Source: Ramlibacter sp. (GTDB taxonomy: Bacteria > Pseudomonadota > Gammaproteobacteria > Burkholderiales > Burkholderiaceae_C). From it: 51,959 bases of DNA. The stretch covers positions 1 through 51,959 of the forward strand of contig JAJTCN010000033.1 in the NCBI GenBank assembly GCA_021323335.1, in the 5' to 3' direction. Of the stretch, positions 33,959 through 43,145 are shown in pieces (position 1 is the first letter of the stretch; each line of letters begins with the position of its first letter). Position numbers and translations under genes: made by a program. A model generated the notes under the pieces. It was not told the origin of the DNA and did no database searches. It saw only the letters and a list, made by a program, of their open reading frames with translations.

Positions 33959-34567
33959 ATGTCCCTGATGTCCCAGCTGTCCCCGAGCGTGACCAACCAG
34001 ATCCGGCTGGACCACACGCACGTGCTGAGCGCCTTCCACCAGTACGAGGTGGGCTCGCCGGCCCGGCTGAAGAAGGGGCTGGCCGACCAGGTCTGCCTGG
34101 CGCTGGAGATCCACTCCCAGCTGGAGGAGGAGATCTTCTATCCCGCGCTGCGCGTGGTGGCGGACACCGACATCCTGCGCAAGAGCACGCCCGAGCACGA
34201 CGAGATGCGCGGGCTGATCTCGCGCCTGCGCAACATGCCGGTGGCCGACCCCGCTTTCGACGATGCTTTCTTCGGGCTGATGCGGCACGTGATGCACCAC
34301 GTGGCCGACGAAGAGACGCAGTTGCTGCCGGCCGCCGAGCGCCTGCTGCCCAACCAGCTGGGCGAACTGGGCGCGCAGATGACGCGGCGCCGGCTGGAAC
34401 TGGCCGGGCCCCGCACCCCGCAACTGGCCAGCAGCATGGCGCGGTCCTTGAGCGCCGGCAGCATCGTCGCCGCCGGCAGCGCGCTGCTCGCCGGTGCGCA
34501 GTTGCTCACGCGCCACCGCTACGGCGACCGCCTGGCCAGCGCCCGAAGCCGCTTCGCGCGGCGCTGA
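33959..34567 (+). CDS. Hemerythrin HHE domain protein
   Basis: A 202-residue protein with a hemerythrin-like four-helix bundle over residues 10-140. The iron ligand pattern is visible: H in RLDHTHVLSAFH, HSQLEEEIFYPAL, EHDEMRGLI, and HVMHHVADEETQLLP. Such domains bind a di-iron centre and sense or store O2/NO or iron. The C-terminal 60 residues (SMARSLSAGSIVAAGSALLAGAQLL) contain a weak hydrophobic segment. ATG 33959 follows GAAGAGG. It is divergent from urtA and ends just before a palindromic repeat; a link to urea use is not evident. Confidence 0.85.
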   Translation: MSLMSQLSPSVTNQIRLDHTHVLSAFHQYEVGSPARLKKGLADQVCLALEIHSQLEEEIFYPALRVVADTDILRKSTPEHDEMRGLISRLRNMPVADPAFDDAFFGLMRHVMHHVADEETQLLPAAERLLPNQLGELGAQMTRRRLELAGPRTPQLASSMARSLSAGSIVAAGSALLAGAQLLTRHRYGDRLASARSRFARR

Positions 34568-34582
34568 GTTCGCGAGCAGGGA

Positions 34583-34650
34583 GCCCTGGATCCCCGCCTG
34601 CGCGGGGATGACGGAGGTATGTCATTCCCGCGCAGGCGGGAATCCAGGGC
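34583..34650. repeat. GCCCTGGAT-type inverted repeat between convergent genes
   Basis: GCCCTGGATCCCCGCCTGCG plus CGGGGATGAC, then an inverse copy GTCATTCCCGCGCAGGCGGG plus AATCCAGGGC. This kind of repeat is widespread in proteobacterial genomes. It separates the hemerythrin gene from the convergent gene at 34660 and may end both transcripts. Confidence 0.85.
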
Positions 34651-34659
34651 TTCCTGTCT

Positions 34660-34950
34660 TCAATCCTTGGGCGCGTTCCCGGACGGTCGCCCCAGCGGCG
34701 TCGCCGGATCGATACGACGCTTGTAATGCGCGTAATCCGCGCCCGGGTCCGATACCCCTGCCTTGCCCACGGCCTGCGGCAGTTCGGACTGGATCGCTAC
34801 ATGGCTGATCGCTTCGCCCTGCGCACGACGCCCGCGCAGCTGCTCGGCGAACTGCAGCGCCGCGCCCAGCGCGTCCTCCGCGAATTCCGCGTGACGCGCT
34901 TGCGCCGGCGCCTCGGGGCTTTCACGTTCGAGCCAATACACCACGATCAT
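34660..34950 (-). CDS. Small hypothetical protein
   Basis: A 96-residue protein of unknown function starting MIVVYWLERESPEAPAQ. The middle (AEFAEDALGAALQFAEQLRG) looks helical and amphipathic, and the end (GADYAHYKRRIDPATPLGRP) has a conserved look. No motif is recognised. It starts 9 bp past the stop of the LysR gene on the same strand, so the two probably form an operon. Confidence 0.55.
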   Translation of the reverse strand: MIVVYWLERESPEAPAQARHAEFAEDALGAALQFAEQLRGRRAQGEAISHVAIQSELPQAVGKAGVSDPGADYAHYKRRIDPATPLGRPSGNAPKD

Positions 34951-34959
34951 GACGCGATG

Positions 34960-35892
34960 CTACCCCGCTGCCCGCAAGGCGTGCGCGAAACCCTGGGCGG
35001 CCGGTGACAGTTCGCGGTGGCGGCGCGTGATGAGGTGGATCGACGGCACCCGCAGCGGCAGCTCCAGCGGCACCACCCGCAGCACGCCCAGCCGGGCGTA
35101 GTGCGCCGCCAGCGACGCCGGCATGATCGCCGCCATGTCGCTGGCTTCCAGCAACACCGTCGTCGCCACGGTCGATGCGGTCTCGGTGATGTCCAGGCGG
35201 GAATGCAGGCCGGCCTCGCGCAGCGCCGACTCGAAGCGGCTGCGCTGCGGCGAGCCCGGCGGCTGCAGCACCCACGGCCAGCGCACCAGGTCTTCCAGCG
35301 TGATCCCGCCCTGCGACAGCAGCGGGTGGCCGGTGCGCACCACCGCCACCTGCGGCTCGGCGAGCAGCGGCTCGATGTCCAGTTCCTCGTCGCTGTGGCG
35401 TTCGGTCGGGCGGCCGAGCACCAGGTCCACTTCGCCGCGTTCCAGCAGCGCGATCATCACGTCGCTGGTTTCCACCAGCACCGAGACCGCCACGCGCGGG
35501 TGGAGCCGCTTGAACTCGGCCAGCGCCGGCGCCAGCAGCTGCGGCAATGCCCCCGGCACCGTGCCCAGGCGCAAGCGGCCGCGCAGCCCGGAGCGCAGCG
35601 CCGCCACCTGTTCGCGCGCGAAGCCGAAGTCCACCAGCGCCTGCCGGGCGTAGCGCACCAGCACCTCGCCGGCGGGCGTGGGCTCCATGCCGCGCGCCAG
35701 GCGGGTGAAGAGGCGCGCGCCCATCGTTTCCTCCACCTGCTGCAGCAGCTTGGTAGCGGCCGGCTGGCTCATGCCCAGGCCGGCCGCGGCGCGACCCAGG
35801 TTGTTCTCGCGGCCCAGCGCCTCCAGCAGCAACAGCTGCCGGGTGCGCAGCCGCAGCAGCAGGGCGGCGTCGGATATGGGGGCTTTGGCCAA
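34960..35892 (-). CDS. LysR family transcriptional regulator
   Basis: A 310-residue LysR-type regulator. The N-terminal winged helix (residues 14-75) includes NLGRAAAGLGMSQPAATKLL and GARLFTRLARGMEPTPAG; the effector domain follows from about 100. It resembles the GbpR/CbbR-type group that opens divergent operons. It is divergent from a Bug receptor and pdxA2, the likely targets. The spacer of 117 bp carries a dyad ATATAC-GGAT-GTATAT right at its own start. Confidence 0.9.
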   Translation of the reverse strand: MAKAPISDAALLLRLRTRQLLLLEALGRENNLGRAAAGLGMSQPAATKLLQQVEETMGARLFTRLARGMEPTPAGEVLVRYARQALVDFGFAREQVAALRSGLRGRLRLGTVPGALPQLLAPALAEFKRLHPRVAVSVLVETSDVMIALLERGEVDLVLGRPTERHSDEELDIEPLLAEPQVAVVRTGHPLLSQGGITLEDLVRWPWVLQPPGSPQRSRFESALREAGLHSRLDITETASTVATTVLLEASDMAAIMPASLAAHYARLGVLRVVPLELPLRVPSIHLITRRHRELSPAAQGFAHALRAAG

Positions 35893-35896
35893 GGAA

Positions 35897-35924
35897 GGAA
35901 TATACGGATGTATATGGATTATTC
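35897..35924. promoter_or_regulatory. Candidate LysR-type operator
   Basis: ATATAC (35900-35905) and GTATAT (35910-35915) form a perfect dyad around GGAT, nested within an outer pair GGAAT (35897-35901) and ATTCC (35920-35924). It lies in the divergent spacer of regulator and Bug gene and is markedly AT-rich against the background, as expected for the regulator's binding site and promoter. Confidence 0.6.
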
Positions 35925-36009
35925 CGGGAATTTCATTGGCCGGGAATGGCTGGACCTCTTACCCTGCCTTTCCAGCGCCGGCGCCCGACCGGCGCGCAGG
36001 AGACATTTC

Positions 36010-36993
36010 ATGCCCCAGACCACCCGCCGCGTCGCTGCCCTCGCAGCGCTCGCCCTCTGCCTTGCCGCCGGCACCCCCGCTTTCGCGCAGGCCTGGCCCG
36101 ACAAGCCGCTGCGCATCATGGTGGGGGCTTCGCCGGGCGGCGGCACCGACATCCTGGCGCGCATGCTGGCGGAAAAATTCGCGCCCACCTTCAGGCAATC
36201 GGTGGTCGTCGAGAACCGGCCGGGCGCGTCGAACACCATCGCCGCCGACATGACGGCGCACGCGACGCCCGACGGCACCACGCTGCTGCTGGCCACGAAC
36301 ACCGGCCAGGCAATCGCCCCGCACCTGCTGAAGCTGAAGTTCGATCCGCTGAAGGACCTGCAGCCGGTGGGGCTGGTGGCCGTGATGCCCAACGTGCTGG
36401 TGGTCTCGGCTGCCTCGCCCTACAAGTCGGTGAAGGACCTCACCGCGGCGATGGCCGAGAAGCCGGGCTCGCTGAAGTACGCGTCGTCCGGCATCGGCAG
36501 CACGCAGCACATCGCCGGCGAGGCCTTCAGCCTGAGCACCGGGACGAAGTCCATCCACGTGCCGTACAAGGGCAGCTCGCAGGCGCACATCGACATCATC
36601 GGCGGCGACGTCACCATGATGTTCGACTCCACCTCCTCCGCGATGGGCCAGATCCGCGGCGGCAAGTTCCGCCCGCTGGCTGTGATGTCGGAGCGCCGCA
36701 CCGCCGAACTGCCCGACGTGCCCACCATGACCGAAGCCGGCATCAGGGGCGCCGACGTGCAGACCTGGTACGGCCTCTACGTCACCGCCGGTACGCCCAA
36801 GCCCGTGGTCGACGCGCTGGCGGCGGAACTGGCGCGCGTGCTCAGGTTGCCGGACGTGCAGGCCCGCATCAAGGGCCTGGGCGGCGAGGTCGGCACGCTC
36901 GGCGTGGAACAGTTCGCCGAGATGAACCGGCAGGAGTTCGAGCGTTTCCGCAAGCTGGTGCGCGACGCCAACATCAAGGCGGACGGCCAGTGA
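36010..36993 (+). CDS. Bug family tripartite tricarboxylate receptor
   Basis: A 327-residue periplasmic receptor. Signal peptide MPQTTRRVAALAALALCLAA, cleavage near AFAQAW. Family motifs are VGASPGGGTDILARML, ENRPGASN, TPDGTTLL, HVPYKGSSQAHIDII and LPDVPTMTEAG. AGGAGAC precedes the ATG. It is coupled to the pdxA2 gene by a GTGA overlap and is probably controlled by the divergent LysR protein. The ligand is likely a hydroxy acid processed by the PdxA-like enzyme (inference). No membrane subunits are encoded nearby. Confidence 0.88.
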   Translation: MPQTTRRVAALAALALCLAAGTPAFAQAWPDKPLRIMVGASPGGGTDILARMLAEKFAPTFRQSVVVENRPGASNTIAADMTAHATPDGTTLLLATNTGQAIAPHLLKLKFDPLKDLQPVGLVAVMPNVLVVSAASPYKSVKDLTAAMAEKPGSLKYASSGIGSTQHIAGEAFSLSTGTKSIHVPYKGSSQAHIDIIGGDVTMMFDSTSSAMGQIRGGKFRPLAVMSERRTAELPDVPTMTEAGIRGADVQTWYGLYVTAGTPKPVVDALAAELARVLRLPDVQARIKGLGGEVGTLGVEQFAEMNRQEFERFRKLVRDANIKADGQ

Positions 36994-37991
36994 GCACCGT
37001 GCAGAAGCCGCGTCTCGCCGTGCTGCTCGGCGACCCCGCCGGCGTGGGGCCGGAGATGGGCGCGAAGCTGCTGGCGCGCGCGGGCAACCGCGAGGCCGCG
37101 GACATCCTGCTGGTGGCGCCCGCATCGGTGCTGGCGGGCGGCGAGATGCTGGCCGGCATCCGGCTGGACGTGCTGCGCCTGCAGCCCGGCGAGCCGCTGC
37201 GCTTCGAGCCCGGCCGCATCACGCACCTGGTGCAGCCGGAGCCCACCGGCGGCGCCGCGCCCATGGGCCAGTGCAGCGAAGCCGCGGGCCAGGCCGCGCT
37301 GCAGGCCCTGGCCACCGCCACCCTGCTGGCGCGCGACGGCGCGGTGCAGGGCATCGTCTTCGCGCCGCTGAACAAGCATTCGCTGCGCATGGCGGGCATG
37401 CAGGAGGAGGACGAGCTGCGCTTCATGCAGGGCCTGTTCGACGTGCGCACCTTCACCTGCGAATTCAACATCACCGGCCAGCTGTGGACCTCGCGCGTCA
37501 CGTCGCACGTGCCGTTGAAGGAGGTGGCCGCGCTGATCACCGAGTCGGCGGTGGCGGACGCGGTGCACATCATCGACGCGGCCCTGCGCCGTGCCGGCAT
37601 CGCGCGGCCGCGCATCGCGGTGTCGGGCCTGAACCCGCACGCGGGGGACGGCGGTTCGATCGGCAGCGAGGAAATCGAGATCATCGCCCCGGCCGTCGAG
37701 CGCCTGCGCCGCGACGGCCTGGAAGCCAGCGGCCCCTGGTCGCCCGACACGGTGTTCATCGCGGCGCGCCGCGGCGACTTCGACGCGGTGGTCTCGATGT
37801 ACCACGACCAGGGCCAGATCGCGATGAAGCTGATGGGCTTCGAGCGCGGCGTCACGCTGCATGGCGGCCTGCCGGTGCCGGTGGCCACGTCGGCCAGCGG
37901 CAGCGCCTTCGACATCGCCGGCAAGGGCGTCGCGGGCATCGAGGGGCTGCAGCATGCCTTCGACCTGTGCGTGCGGATCGCGTCGGCCTGA
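36990..37991 (+). CDS. PdxA-like dehydrogenase (PdxA2, 4-phospho-D-threonate/erythronate dehydrogenase-like)
   Basis: A 333-residue NAD-dependent oxidative decarboxylase of the PdxA family. Metal-binding histidines are in RVTSHVPLKEV, SGLNPHAGDGG and MYHDQGQIAMK, and the N-terminal LLGDPAGVGPEM is typical. Its position beside a Bug receptor and LysR gene, away from pyridoxine genes, points to the PdxA2 branch acting on phosphorylated four-carbon acids rather than to vitamin B6 synthesis. The DUF1537 kinase that usually supplies its substrate is missing here. GTG start overlaps the Bug stop. Confidence 0.82.
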   Translation: MSTVQKPRLAVLLGDPAGVGPEMGAKLLARAGNREAADILLVAPASVLAGGEMLAGIRLDVLRLQPGEPLRFEPGRITHLVQPEPTGGAAPMGQCSEAAGQAALQALATATLLARDGAVQGIVFAPLNKHSLRMAGMQEEDELRFMQGLFDVRTFTCEFNITGQLWTSRVTSHVPLKEVAALITESAVADAVHIIDAALRRAGIARPRIAVSGLNPHAGDGGSIGSEEIEIIAPAVERLRRDGLEASGPWSPDTVFIAARRGDFDAVVSMYHDQGQIAMKLMGFERGVTLHGGLPVPVATSASGSAFDIAGKGVAGIEGLQHAFDLCVRIASA

Positions 37992-38007
37992 GACCTCCAC
38001 GACACAT

Positions 38008-38098
38008 CACCGGGGTTCCTGCGTCACCCCGGCCTACCGACGAAGTTCGACTTCATTCCGTAGGCCGGCGGTGAGCCCGAAGGCGAACCCCGGTGACG
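38008..38098. repeat. Long inverted repeat after pdxA2
   Basis: Arms CACCGGGGTTCC...CCGGCCTAC and GTAGGCCGGCGGTGAGCCCG...GAACCCCGGTG around an AT-richer loop. Same family as 3468-3557. It lies between the convergent pdxA2 and small membrane-protein genes. Confidence 0.8.
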
Positions 38099-38108
38099 CA
38101 GATCCACG

Positions 38109-38297
38109 TCACCCCGCCAGGTTGCGGATGATGTACCGCAGCAAGTCCACCCCGAAACCTTCGCCGGATCCGTTGCGCGAGAGCGCCTGCATGTCCTGGT
38201 AGCCCTTGTGCGCGATCATGGCGAGGATGCCCGCCAGGCACAGGATCGCGATGATCTGCGCGATCGTCTTGAAGTGGTCGTGGGGCGGCTTGGACAT
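38109..38297 (-). CDS. Small single-span membrane protein, unknown
   Basis: A 62-residue protein with one clear transmembrane helix (TIAQIIAILCLAGILAMIAH, about 11-30) and a short soluble tail (DMQALSRNGSGEGFGVDLLR, YIIRNLAG). No strong ribosome site is evident before the ATG. It is convergent with pdxA2 and lies downstream of the response-regulator gene on the same strand. Function unknown. Confidence 0.5.
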   Translation of the reverse strand: MSKPPHDHFKTIAQIIAILCLAGILAMIAHKGYQDMQALSRNGSGEGFGVDLLRYIIRNLAG

Positions 38298-38333
38298 GCA
38301 GTCCGCAGTTTGGCAGAAGCGGTGCCGCGCCTG

Positions 38334-38372
38334 CCCCTCACCCCGGCCCTCTCCTCAGAGGGGAGAGGGAGC
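38334..38372. repeat. REP-like palindrome
   Basis: CCCCTCACCCCGGCCCTCTC followed by CTCAGAGGGGAGAGGGAGC, same core as 30728-30820. It lies just past the stop of the response-regulator gene, where it may stabilise or end that transcript. Confidence 0.75.
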
Positions 38373-38381
38373 TAAAGGCCA

Positions 38382-39329
38382 TCACCCCTCGAACTGCGGA
38401 TGCACCTGCCGGATGCGGTTCATCGCCATGCCTGCCGCAGCGGTGCGGGTTTCGACGCCCAGCTTGGCGAAGACGCGTTCCAGGTGTTTCTTCACGGTGC
38501 CCGGGCTGGCGCCCAGGATGTCGGCGATGTCGCGGTTGATCTTGCCCTTGACCACCCAGTACAGCACCTCGGCCTCGCGCGCGGTGAGCTTGAAGGCCAG
38601 GCTCATCGACTCGATGATGGCGGCGTCCGAGACCTCGCGCATGACGATCAGCCAGTCGTCGTCGCCGGTCTGCTGGTGCAGGCGGATCGACAGCCGCCGC
38701 GCGCCGATCTCCGCGGAGAGGCGCGGCGGCTCGATCTGCCTTTCGGCCTCCGCCAGGTGGCGCCGCAGCCAGGCGAGGATGGCCGCCGGCGTCTCCGGCG
38801 CGCTGGTGCCGTAGTACGTCTCCAGCAGCTGGCGCGCCAGCGGCGTCTGCCACAACAGCCTCCCGTCGCTCGCGCGCACCGCGATGCTGGCATAGCCGAA
38901 GGCGTCCAGCGCATTGCGGGTCTGCCGCGCCTGCCGCGCGCTCTGCAGGTGCACGCCCATGCGGGCCAGCACCTCCTTGGGCTTGATCGGCTTGGTGACG
39001 TAGTCCACGCCGCCGGCCTCCAGCGCCGCAACCAGGTGCTCGGTTTCGGTGAGGCCCGTCATGAAGATGATCGGAATGTTGGCCGTGGCGGCCTGGCTCT
39101 TGAGGCGCTTGGCCACCTCGAATCCGTCCATGCCCGGCATCATCGCGTCCAGCAGCACGATGTCCGGTAGGGCCTGCGCGGCGCGCTGCAGGGCGGCTTC
39201 GCCGCTGGTGGCCACCAGCACCGTGTAGCCCGACTCGTCCAGCGCATCGTGCAGCACCGACAGGTTGTCGGGCACGTCGTCCACCACCAGCACGACGTCG
39301 CTGTCCGAGCGGTCCAGCAGCGGCTTCAT
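38382..39329 (-). CDS. Response regulator with LuxR-type DNA-binding domain
   Basis: A 315-residue two-component regulator. The receiver (about 11-128) has acidic residues D17/D18, phospho-acceptor D61 (LLDAMMPGMDGF), T91 and K113. A middle region (135-240) resembles a degenerate PAS fold. The C-terminal helix-turn-helix (247-305, LTAREAEVLYWVVKGKINRD, GTVKKHLERVFAKLGVETRT) is LuxR/FixJ-type. Its ATG overlaps the stop of the transporter-kinase gene (ATGA), so it is almost surely that kinase's partner. Plausible targets are the divergent ure genes, but this is inference. Confidence 0.9.
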   Translation of the reverse strand: MKPLLDRSDSDVVLVVDDVPDNLSVLHDALDESGYTVLVATSGEAALQRAAQALPDIVLLDAMMPGMDGFEVAKRLKSQAATANIPIIFMTGLTETEHLVAALEAGGVDYVTKPIKPKEVLARMGVHLQSARQARQTRNALDAFGYASIAVRASDGRLLWQTPLARQLLETYYGTSAPETPAAILAWLRRHLAEAERQIEPPRLSAEIGARRLSIRLHQQTGDDDWLIVMREVSDAAIIESMSLAFKLTAREAEVLYWVVKGKINRDIADILGASPGTVKKHLERVFAKLGVETRTAAAGMAMNRIRQVHPQFEG

Positions 39330-42300
39330 CGCGTCGCTCCTTCCAGGGTGGGCCGGGCCCGCGCCAGCTCGCGGCCGATGGCCTCGAACTGGAACTGGCG
39401 CGCCAACTCGCGCATGGCGGCGGTGAAGGCGCCGCAGTCCGGCTGCTCCGCATCGATCGCATCCAGCTGGTTCAGGATGCCGCGGTAATAACCGAGCTGC
39501 ACCGCCTGCTGCAGGGGCGCCAGCGACTCGGCGCGCGGCCAGCACCAGGCGCCCGGCAACACGGGCGCCGGCGCGGCCTGCACCGGCTCCTGCAGCCAGC
39601 GCAAGCCCAGTTGCCGCTCCAGCCAGTCCAGCAATTCGCTGTGCCGTACCGGCTTGACGATGAAGTCCTCCGGCCGGATGCCGGCGTCGTTGTCCAGCGC
39701 CTTGTCGAAGGCATTGGCCGAGACCACCGCGATCTTCGGCTGCGCGCCGGCCAGGCGGCGCACGCGGCGGATGGTCTCCCAGCCGTCGATGCCCGGCATC
39801 GCCAGGTCCACCAGCATCGCGTCCGGCTGCAGGCCGGCGGCCAGCAGGTCGAGCGCATCGTGGCCGCTGGCCGCGGTGCGCAGCTCGAAGCCCAGTGGCT
39901 CCAGCAACGCCACCAGCAGCTCGCGATCGGCTTCCTCGTTGTCCACCACCAGCAGCTTGCGGCGCGCGCCGGCGTAGCCGCGGCGCGCCGGCTGAGGAGC
40001 GGGTGCCGCGGCGACGACCGCATGCACTTCGGGCAGGAACAGCCGCACGCGGAAGACGGAGCCCACGCCGGGCGTGCTGGTGGCGCTGAGTTCCCCGCCC
40101 ATCAGGTCGGTGAGCATCTTCGCGATGGTCAGGCCCAGGCCGGCGCCCGGAGCCGAGTGGCTGGCGCTGTTGCCGCGCGCGAAGGGCTCGAAGATCTGCG
40201 CCAGTTCCTCGTCGCGCAGGCCGGGACCGGTGTCCTCGACCTCCACCACCGCCATCTCGCGCGCATGGCGCACGCGGAACACCACCTGGCCCTGTCCCGT
40301 GAACTTGATCGCATTGCCCAGCAGGTTGATCAGGATCTGCCGCACCCGCTTCTCGTCGGCCCGCACCACCTCCGGCAGCGCGCCCTCGGCTTCGAAGCGG
40401 AACGCCAGGCCTTTCGCGGCGGCCTGCAGCTCGAAGAGCGACGCCATTTCGTGCACGAAATCGGCAAACCGCATCGGCTTGACCTGCAGCGTCAGCTTGC
40501 CCGATTCGATGCGGGCGATGTCGAGCGTGCCTTCGATCAGCTGCAGCAGGTGTTCGCCGCCGCGCTTGATGACGTGCACCGCGTGCTTGCGGTGCGCCGG
40601 GATCGCGGCATCCTCGCCCATCAACTGCGCGTAGCCCAGGATGCTGTTCAACGGCGTGCGCAACTCGTGGCTGATGGCGCTGATGTAGCGGCTCTTGGCG
40701 TGGTTGGCCTGCTCCGCGGCGTGGCGCGCCTGCTCGGCGGCCTGCTTGGCGTGCTGCAGCGCGTCGTCGGTCTGCCGGTGCGACTCGATCTCGCGCACCA
40801 GCAGGTGCGTCTGGCGATTGGATTCTTCCTGCGCCACCTGCCGGCTCTTGTGCGCCAGCACCAGCCACCACGCCACGATGCCGGCCACCAGCAGCAGCGC
40901 GAAGTAGGCCTTGATGAAGGTGGCGCGCAGCGCCTGCAGCGCCGCCGGATCGGCCGTCACCGGCTCCTGGTGGTACAGCAGCCCGAGCAGCGCGGCCAGC
41001 AGCGGCGCGATCACCAGCATCAACAGCAGGAAGTGGCCGAGGCCCGTGTCGAGGTAGGGCCAGACGCGCCGCGGCAGCAGGGTGCGCAGGGCGCCGGACC
41101 ATTGCGCGGACAGGCTCGCGTGCGGCTTGCACAGGTCGCCGCAGCGCGCGTCGAGCGTGCAGCACAGCGAGCAGATCGGCCCCTGGTAGGCCGGGCAATG
41201 CGCCATGTCCGGGCCTTCGTAGCTGCGCTCGCAGATCACGCAGCGCTTCTCCGCCGCCTGCAGGTAGTCGCCTTGCGGCTCGCGTGCGATGTAGTAGCGG
41301 CCCCGGGTGGCCCAGGCGATCAGGGGCGCGGCCACGAAGGCGACGCCCATGGCGATGACCGCCGAGAACGCCTGCGCCGTCGCACCGAACACGCCGAGGT
41401 AGGCGGTGATGGACAGCGTCGACGACAGCGCCATCGCGCCCACGCCCACCGGGTTGATGTCGTACAGGCAGGCGCGCTTGAACTCGATGCCCTTGGGCGA
41501 CAGGCCCAGCGGCTTGTTCACCACCAGGTCGGCCACCACCGCCATCATCCAGGCGATGGCGATGTTGGAGTACAGGCCCAGCACTTCGCCCAACGCCTGG
41601 AACACGTCCATCTCCATCAGCATGAAGGCGATGAGCGTGTTGAACACCACCCACACCACGCGCCCGGGATGGCTGTGGGTGACGCGCGAGAAGAAGTTGG
41701 ACCAGGCGAGCGAGCCCGCATAGGCGTTGGTGACGTTGATCTTCAGCTGCGAGACCACCACGAAGAACGCCGTGGCCGCCACCGCCATGCCGTAGTGGGG
41801 GAACACGTACTCGTAGGCGGCCAGGTACATCTGGTTCGGGTCGACGGCGCGGTCCAGCGGCACCATGTGCTGGATGGCCAGGTAGGCGAGCAGCGCGCCG
41901 CCCAGCATCTTGAGCACCCCGAGGACCACCCAGCCCGGCCCGCCGGCGAACACCGCGAACCACCAGGAGCGCCGGTTCTTCGCGGTCTGCGCCGGCATGA
42001 AGCGCAGGTAGTCGGCCTGCTCCCCCATCTGGGTGATCAGCGCAATGCCCACCGTGAGGGCGGCACCAAACAAGTGCAGGCTGAAGCCCGAACCATTGGA
42101 CTTCTCACCGGCGTAGTGCGAAATCCCGGCGAACGCACCAGGATCGCGCGCCAGCACGTAGACGAAAGGCACCACCAGCATCACCAGCCAGATCGGCTGC
42201 GTCCACACCTGCAGCCGGCTGATGGCGGAGATGCCGTGGGTGACGAGGGGAATGACCACCAGCGCGCAGACCAGGTAGCCCCAGGCCGGCGGGATGCCGA

Positions 42301-42784
42301 GGGCGAGTTCCAGTGCATACGCCATCACCGCCGCCTCGAGGGCGAAGAAGATGAAGGTGAAGGAGGCGTAGATCAGCGAGGTGAGCGTGGAGCCGATGTA
42401 GCCGAAGCCGGCGCCGCGCGTCAGCAGGTCCATGTCCACCCCGTAGCGGGCGGCGTAGATGCTGATCGGCAGGCCGGCCAGGAAGATGATCAGGCCGGTG
42501 GCCAGGATGGCCCAGAAGGCATTGAGGAAGCCGTACTGCACCAGCAGCGTGGCGCCCACCGCCTCCAGGATCAGGAACGACGCCGCGCCGAAGGCGGTGT
42601 TGGCCACCCGCCAGGTGGACCACTTGCGGAAGCGCTGCGGGGTGTAGCGCAGCGCGTAGTCTTCCATCGTCTCGCTGGCCACCCAGGTGTTGTAGTCGCG
42701 GCGCACCTTCACCACGCGCTGGGGAGCATCGTGCAGGTCGGCGGGAAGGATGGGGATGGTGCGGCTCACGCCGCAACGGTGCAT
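39326..42784 (-). CDS. NCS1 transporter-hybrid histidine kinase fusion
   Basis: A 1152-residue membrane sensor. Residues ~45-500 form a complete NCS1-type transporter (purine/cytosine/allantoin/hydantoin permease family; about 12 helices; landmarks [43 protein letters not shown]). A cysteine-rich module follows at 515-552 (eight Cys beginning CVIC), then two more helices (583-603, 623-643) and a coiled coil (650-700). The kinase has H706 ([12 protein letters not shown]), N-box N824 and G boxes DTGPG and GLGLTI. A receiver (942-1060) has D993 and K1044. About 90 C-terminal residues are unassigned. It is the NCS1 analogue of CbrA (SSF transporter plus kinase). Coupled to the LuxR-type regulator and divergent from ureA by 41 bp, it likely senses a ureide, purine or related nitrogen source (inference). 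Confidence 0.9.
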   Translation of the reverse strand: MHRCGVSRTIPILPADLHDAPQRVVKVRRDYNTWVASETMEDYALRYTPQRFRKWSTWRVANTAFGAASFLILEAVGATLLVQYGFLNAFWAILATGLIIFLAGLPISIYAARYGVDMDLLTRGAGFGYIGSTLTSLIYASFTFIFFALEAAVMAYALELALGIPPAWGYLVCALVVIPLVTHGISAISRLQVWTQPIWLVMLVVPFVYVLARDPGAFAGISHYAGEKSNGSGFSLHLFGAALTVGIALITQMGEQADYLRFMPAQTAKNRRSWWFAVFAGGPGWVVLGVLKMLGGALLAYLAIQHMVPLDRAVDPNQMYLAAYEYVFPHYGMAVAATAFFVVVSQLKINVTNAYAGSLAWSNFFSRVTHSHPGRVVWVVFNTLIAFMLMEMDVFQALGEVLGLYSNIAIAWMMAVVADLVVNKPLGLSPKGIEFKRACLYDINPVGVGAMALSSTLSITAYLGVFGATAQAFSAVIAMGVAFVAAPLIAWATRGRYYIAREPQGDYLQAAEKRCVICERSYEGPDMAHCPAYQGPICSLCCTLDARCGDLCKPHASLSAQWSGALRTLLPRRVWPYLDTGLGHFLLLMLVIAPLLAALLGLLYHQEPVTADPAALQALRATFIKAYFALLLVAGIVAWWLVLAHKSRQVAQEESNRQTHLLVREIESHRQTDDALQHAKQAAEQARHAAEQANHAKSRYISAISHELRTPLNSILGYAQLMGEDAAIPAHRKHAVHVIKRGGEHLLQLIEGTLDIARIESGKLTLQVKPMRFADFVHEMASLFELQAAAKGLAFRFEAEGALPEVVRADEKRVRQILINLLGNAIKFTGQGQVVFRVRHAREMAVVEVEDTGPGLRDEELAQIFEPFARGNSASHSAPGAGLGLTIAKMLTDLMGGELSATSTPGVGSVFRVRLFLPEVHAVVAAAPAPQPARRGYAGARRKLLVVDNEEADRELLVALLEPLGFELRTAASGHDALDLLAAGLQPDAMLVDLAMPGIDGWETIRRVRRLAGAQPKIAVVSANAFDKALDNDAGIRPEDFIVKPVRHSELLDWLERQLGLRWLQEPVQAAPAPVLPGAWCWPRAESLAPLQQAVQLGYYRGILNQLDAIDAEQPDCGAFTAAMRELARQFQFEAIGRELARARPTLEGATR

Positions 42785-42825
42785 CTTCCGTGCCCGGGCA
42801 CGGCTGTTGCAATAGGATGCTCGAC

Positions 42826-43128
42826 ATGGAACTCACGCCGCGTGAAAAAGACAAGCTCCTGCTGTTCACCGCCGCCCTGCTGGCGGAGCGGCGCAAGGCG
42901 CGGGGGCTCAAGCTCAACTACCCCGAGGCGATGGCGCTCATCTCCGCCGCGGTGATGGAGGGCGCGCGCGACGGCAAGTCGGTGGCCCAGCTCATGAGCG
43001 AAGGCCGTGCCGTGCTCACCCGCGCCGACGTCATGGACGGCATCGCGGAAATGATCCCGGAGATCCAGGTCGAAGCCACCTTCCCCGACGGCACCAAGCT
43101 CGTGACCGTCCACCAACCCATCGTCTGA
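42826..43128 (+). CDS. ureA: Urease gamma subunit UreA
   Basis: A 100-residue urease gamma subunit ([54 protein letters not shown]), full length for the family. Urease hydrolyses urea to ammonia and carbamate in the cytoplasm. ATG 42826 is chosen because it gives the standard length; an upstream frame start at 42790 adds non-homologous residues. Only 41 bp separate it from the divergent transporter-kinase gene, so the two promoters must overlap or lie within coding sequence. Confidence 0.95.
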   Translation: MELTPREKDKLLLFTAALLAERRKARGLKLNYPEAMALISAAVMEGARDGKSVAQLMSEGRAVLTRADVMDGIAEMIPEIQVEATFPDGTKLVTVHQPIV

Positions 43129-43145
43129 TCCCGAGGAAGATCCCC

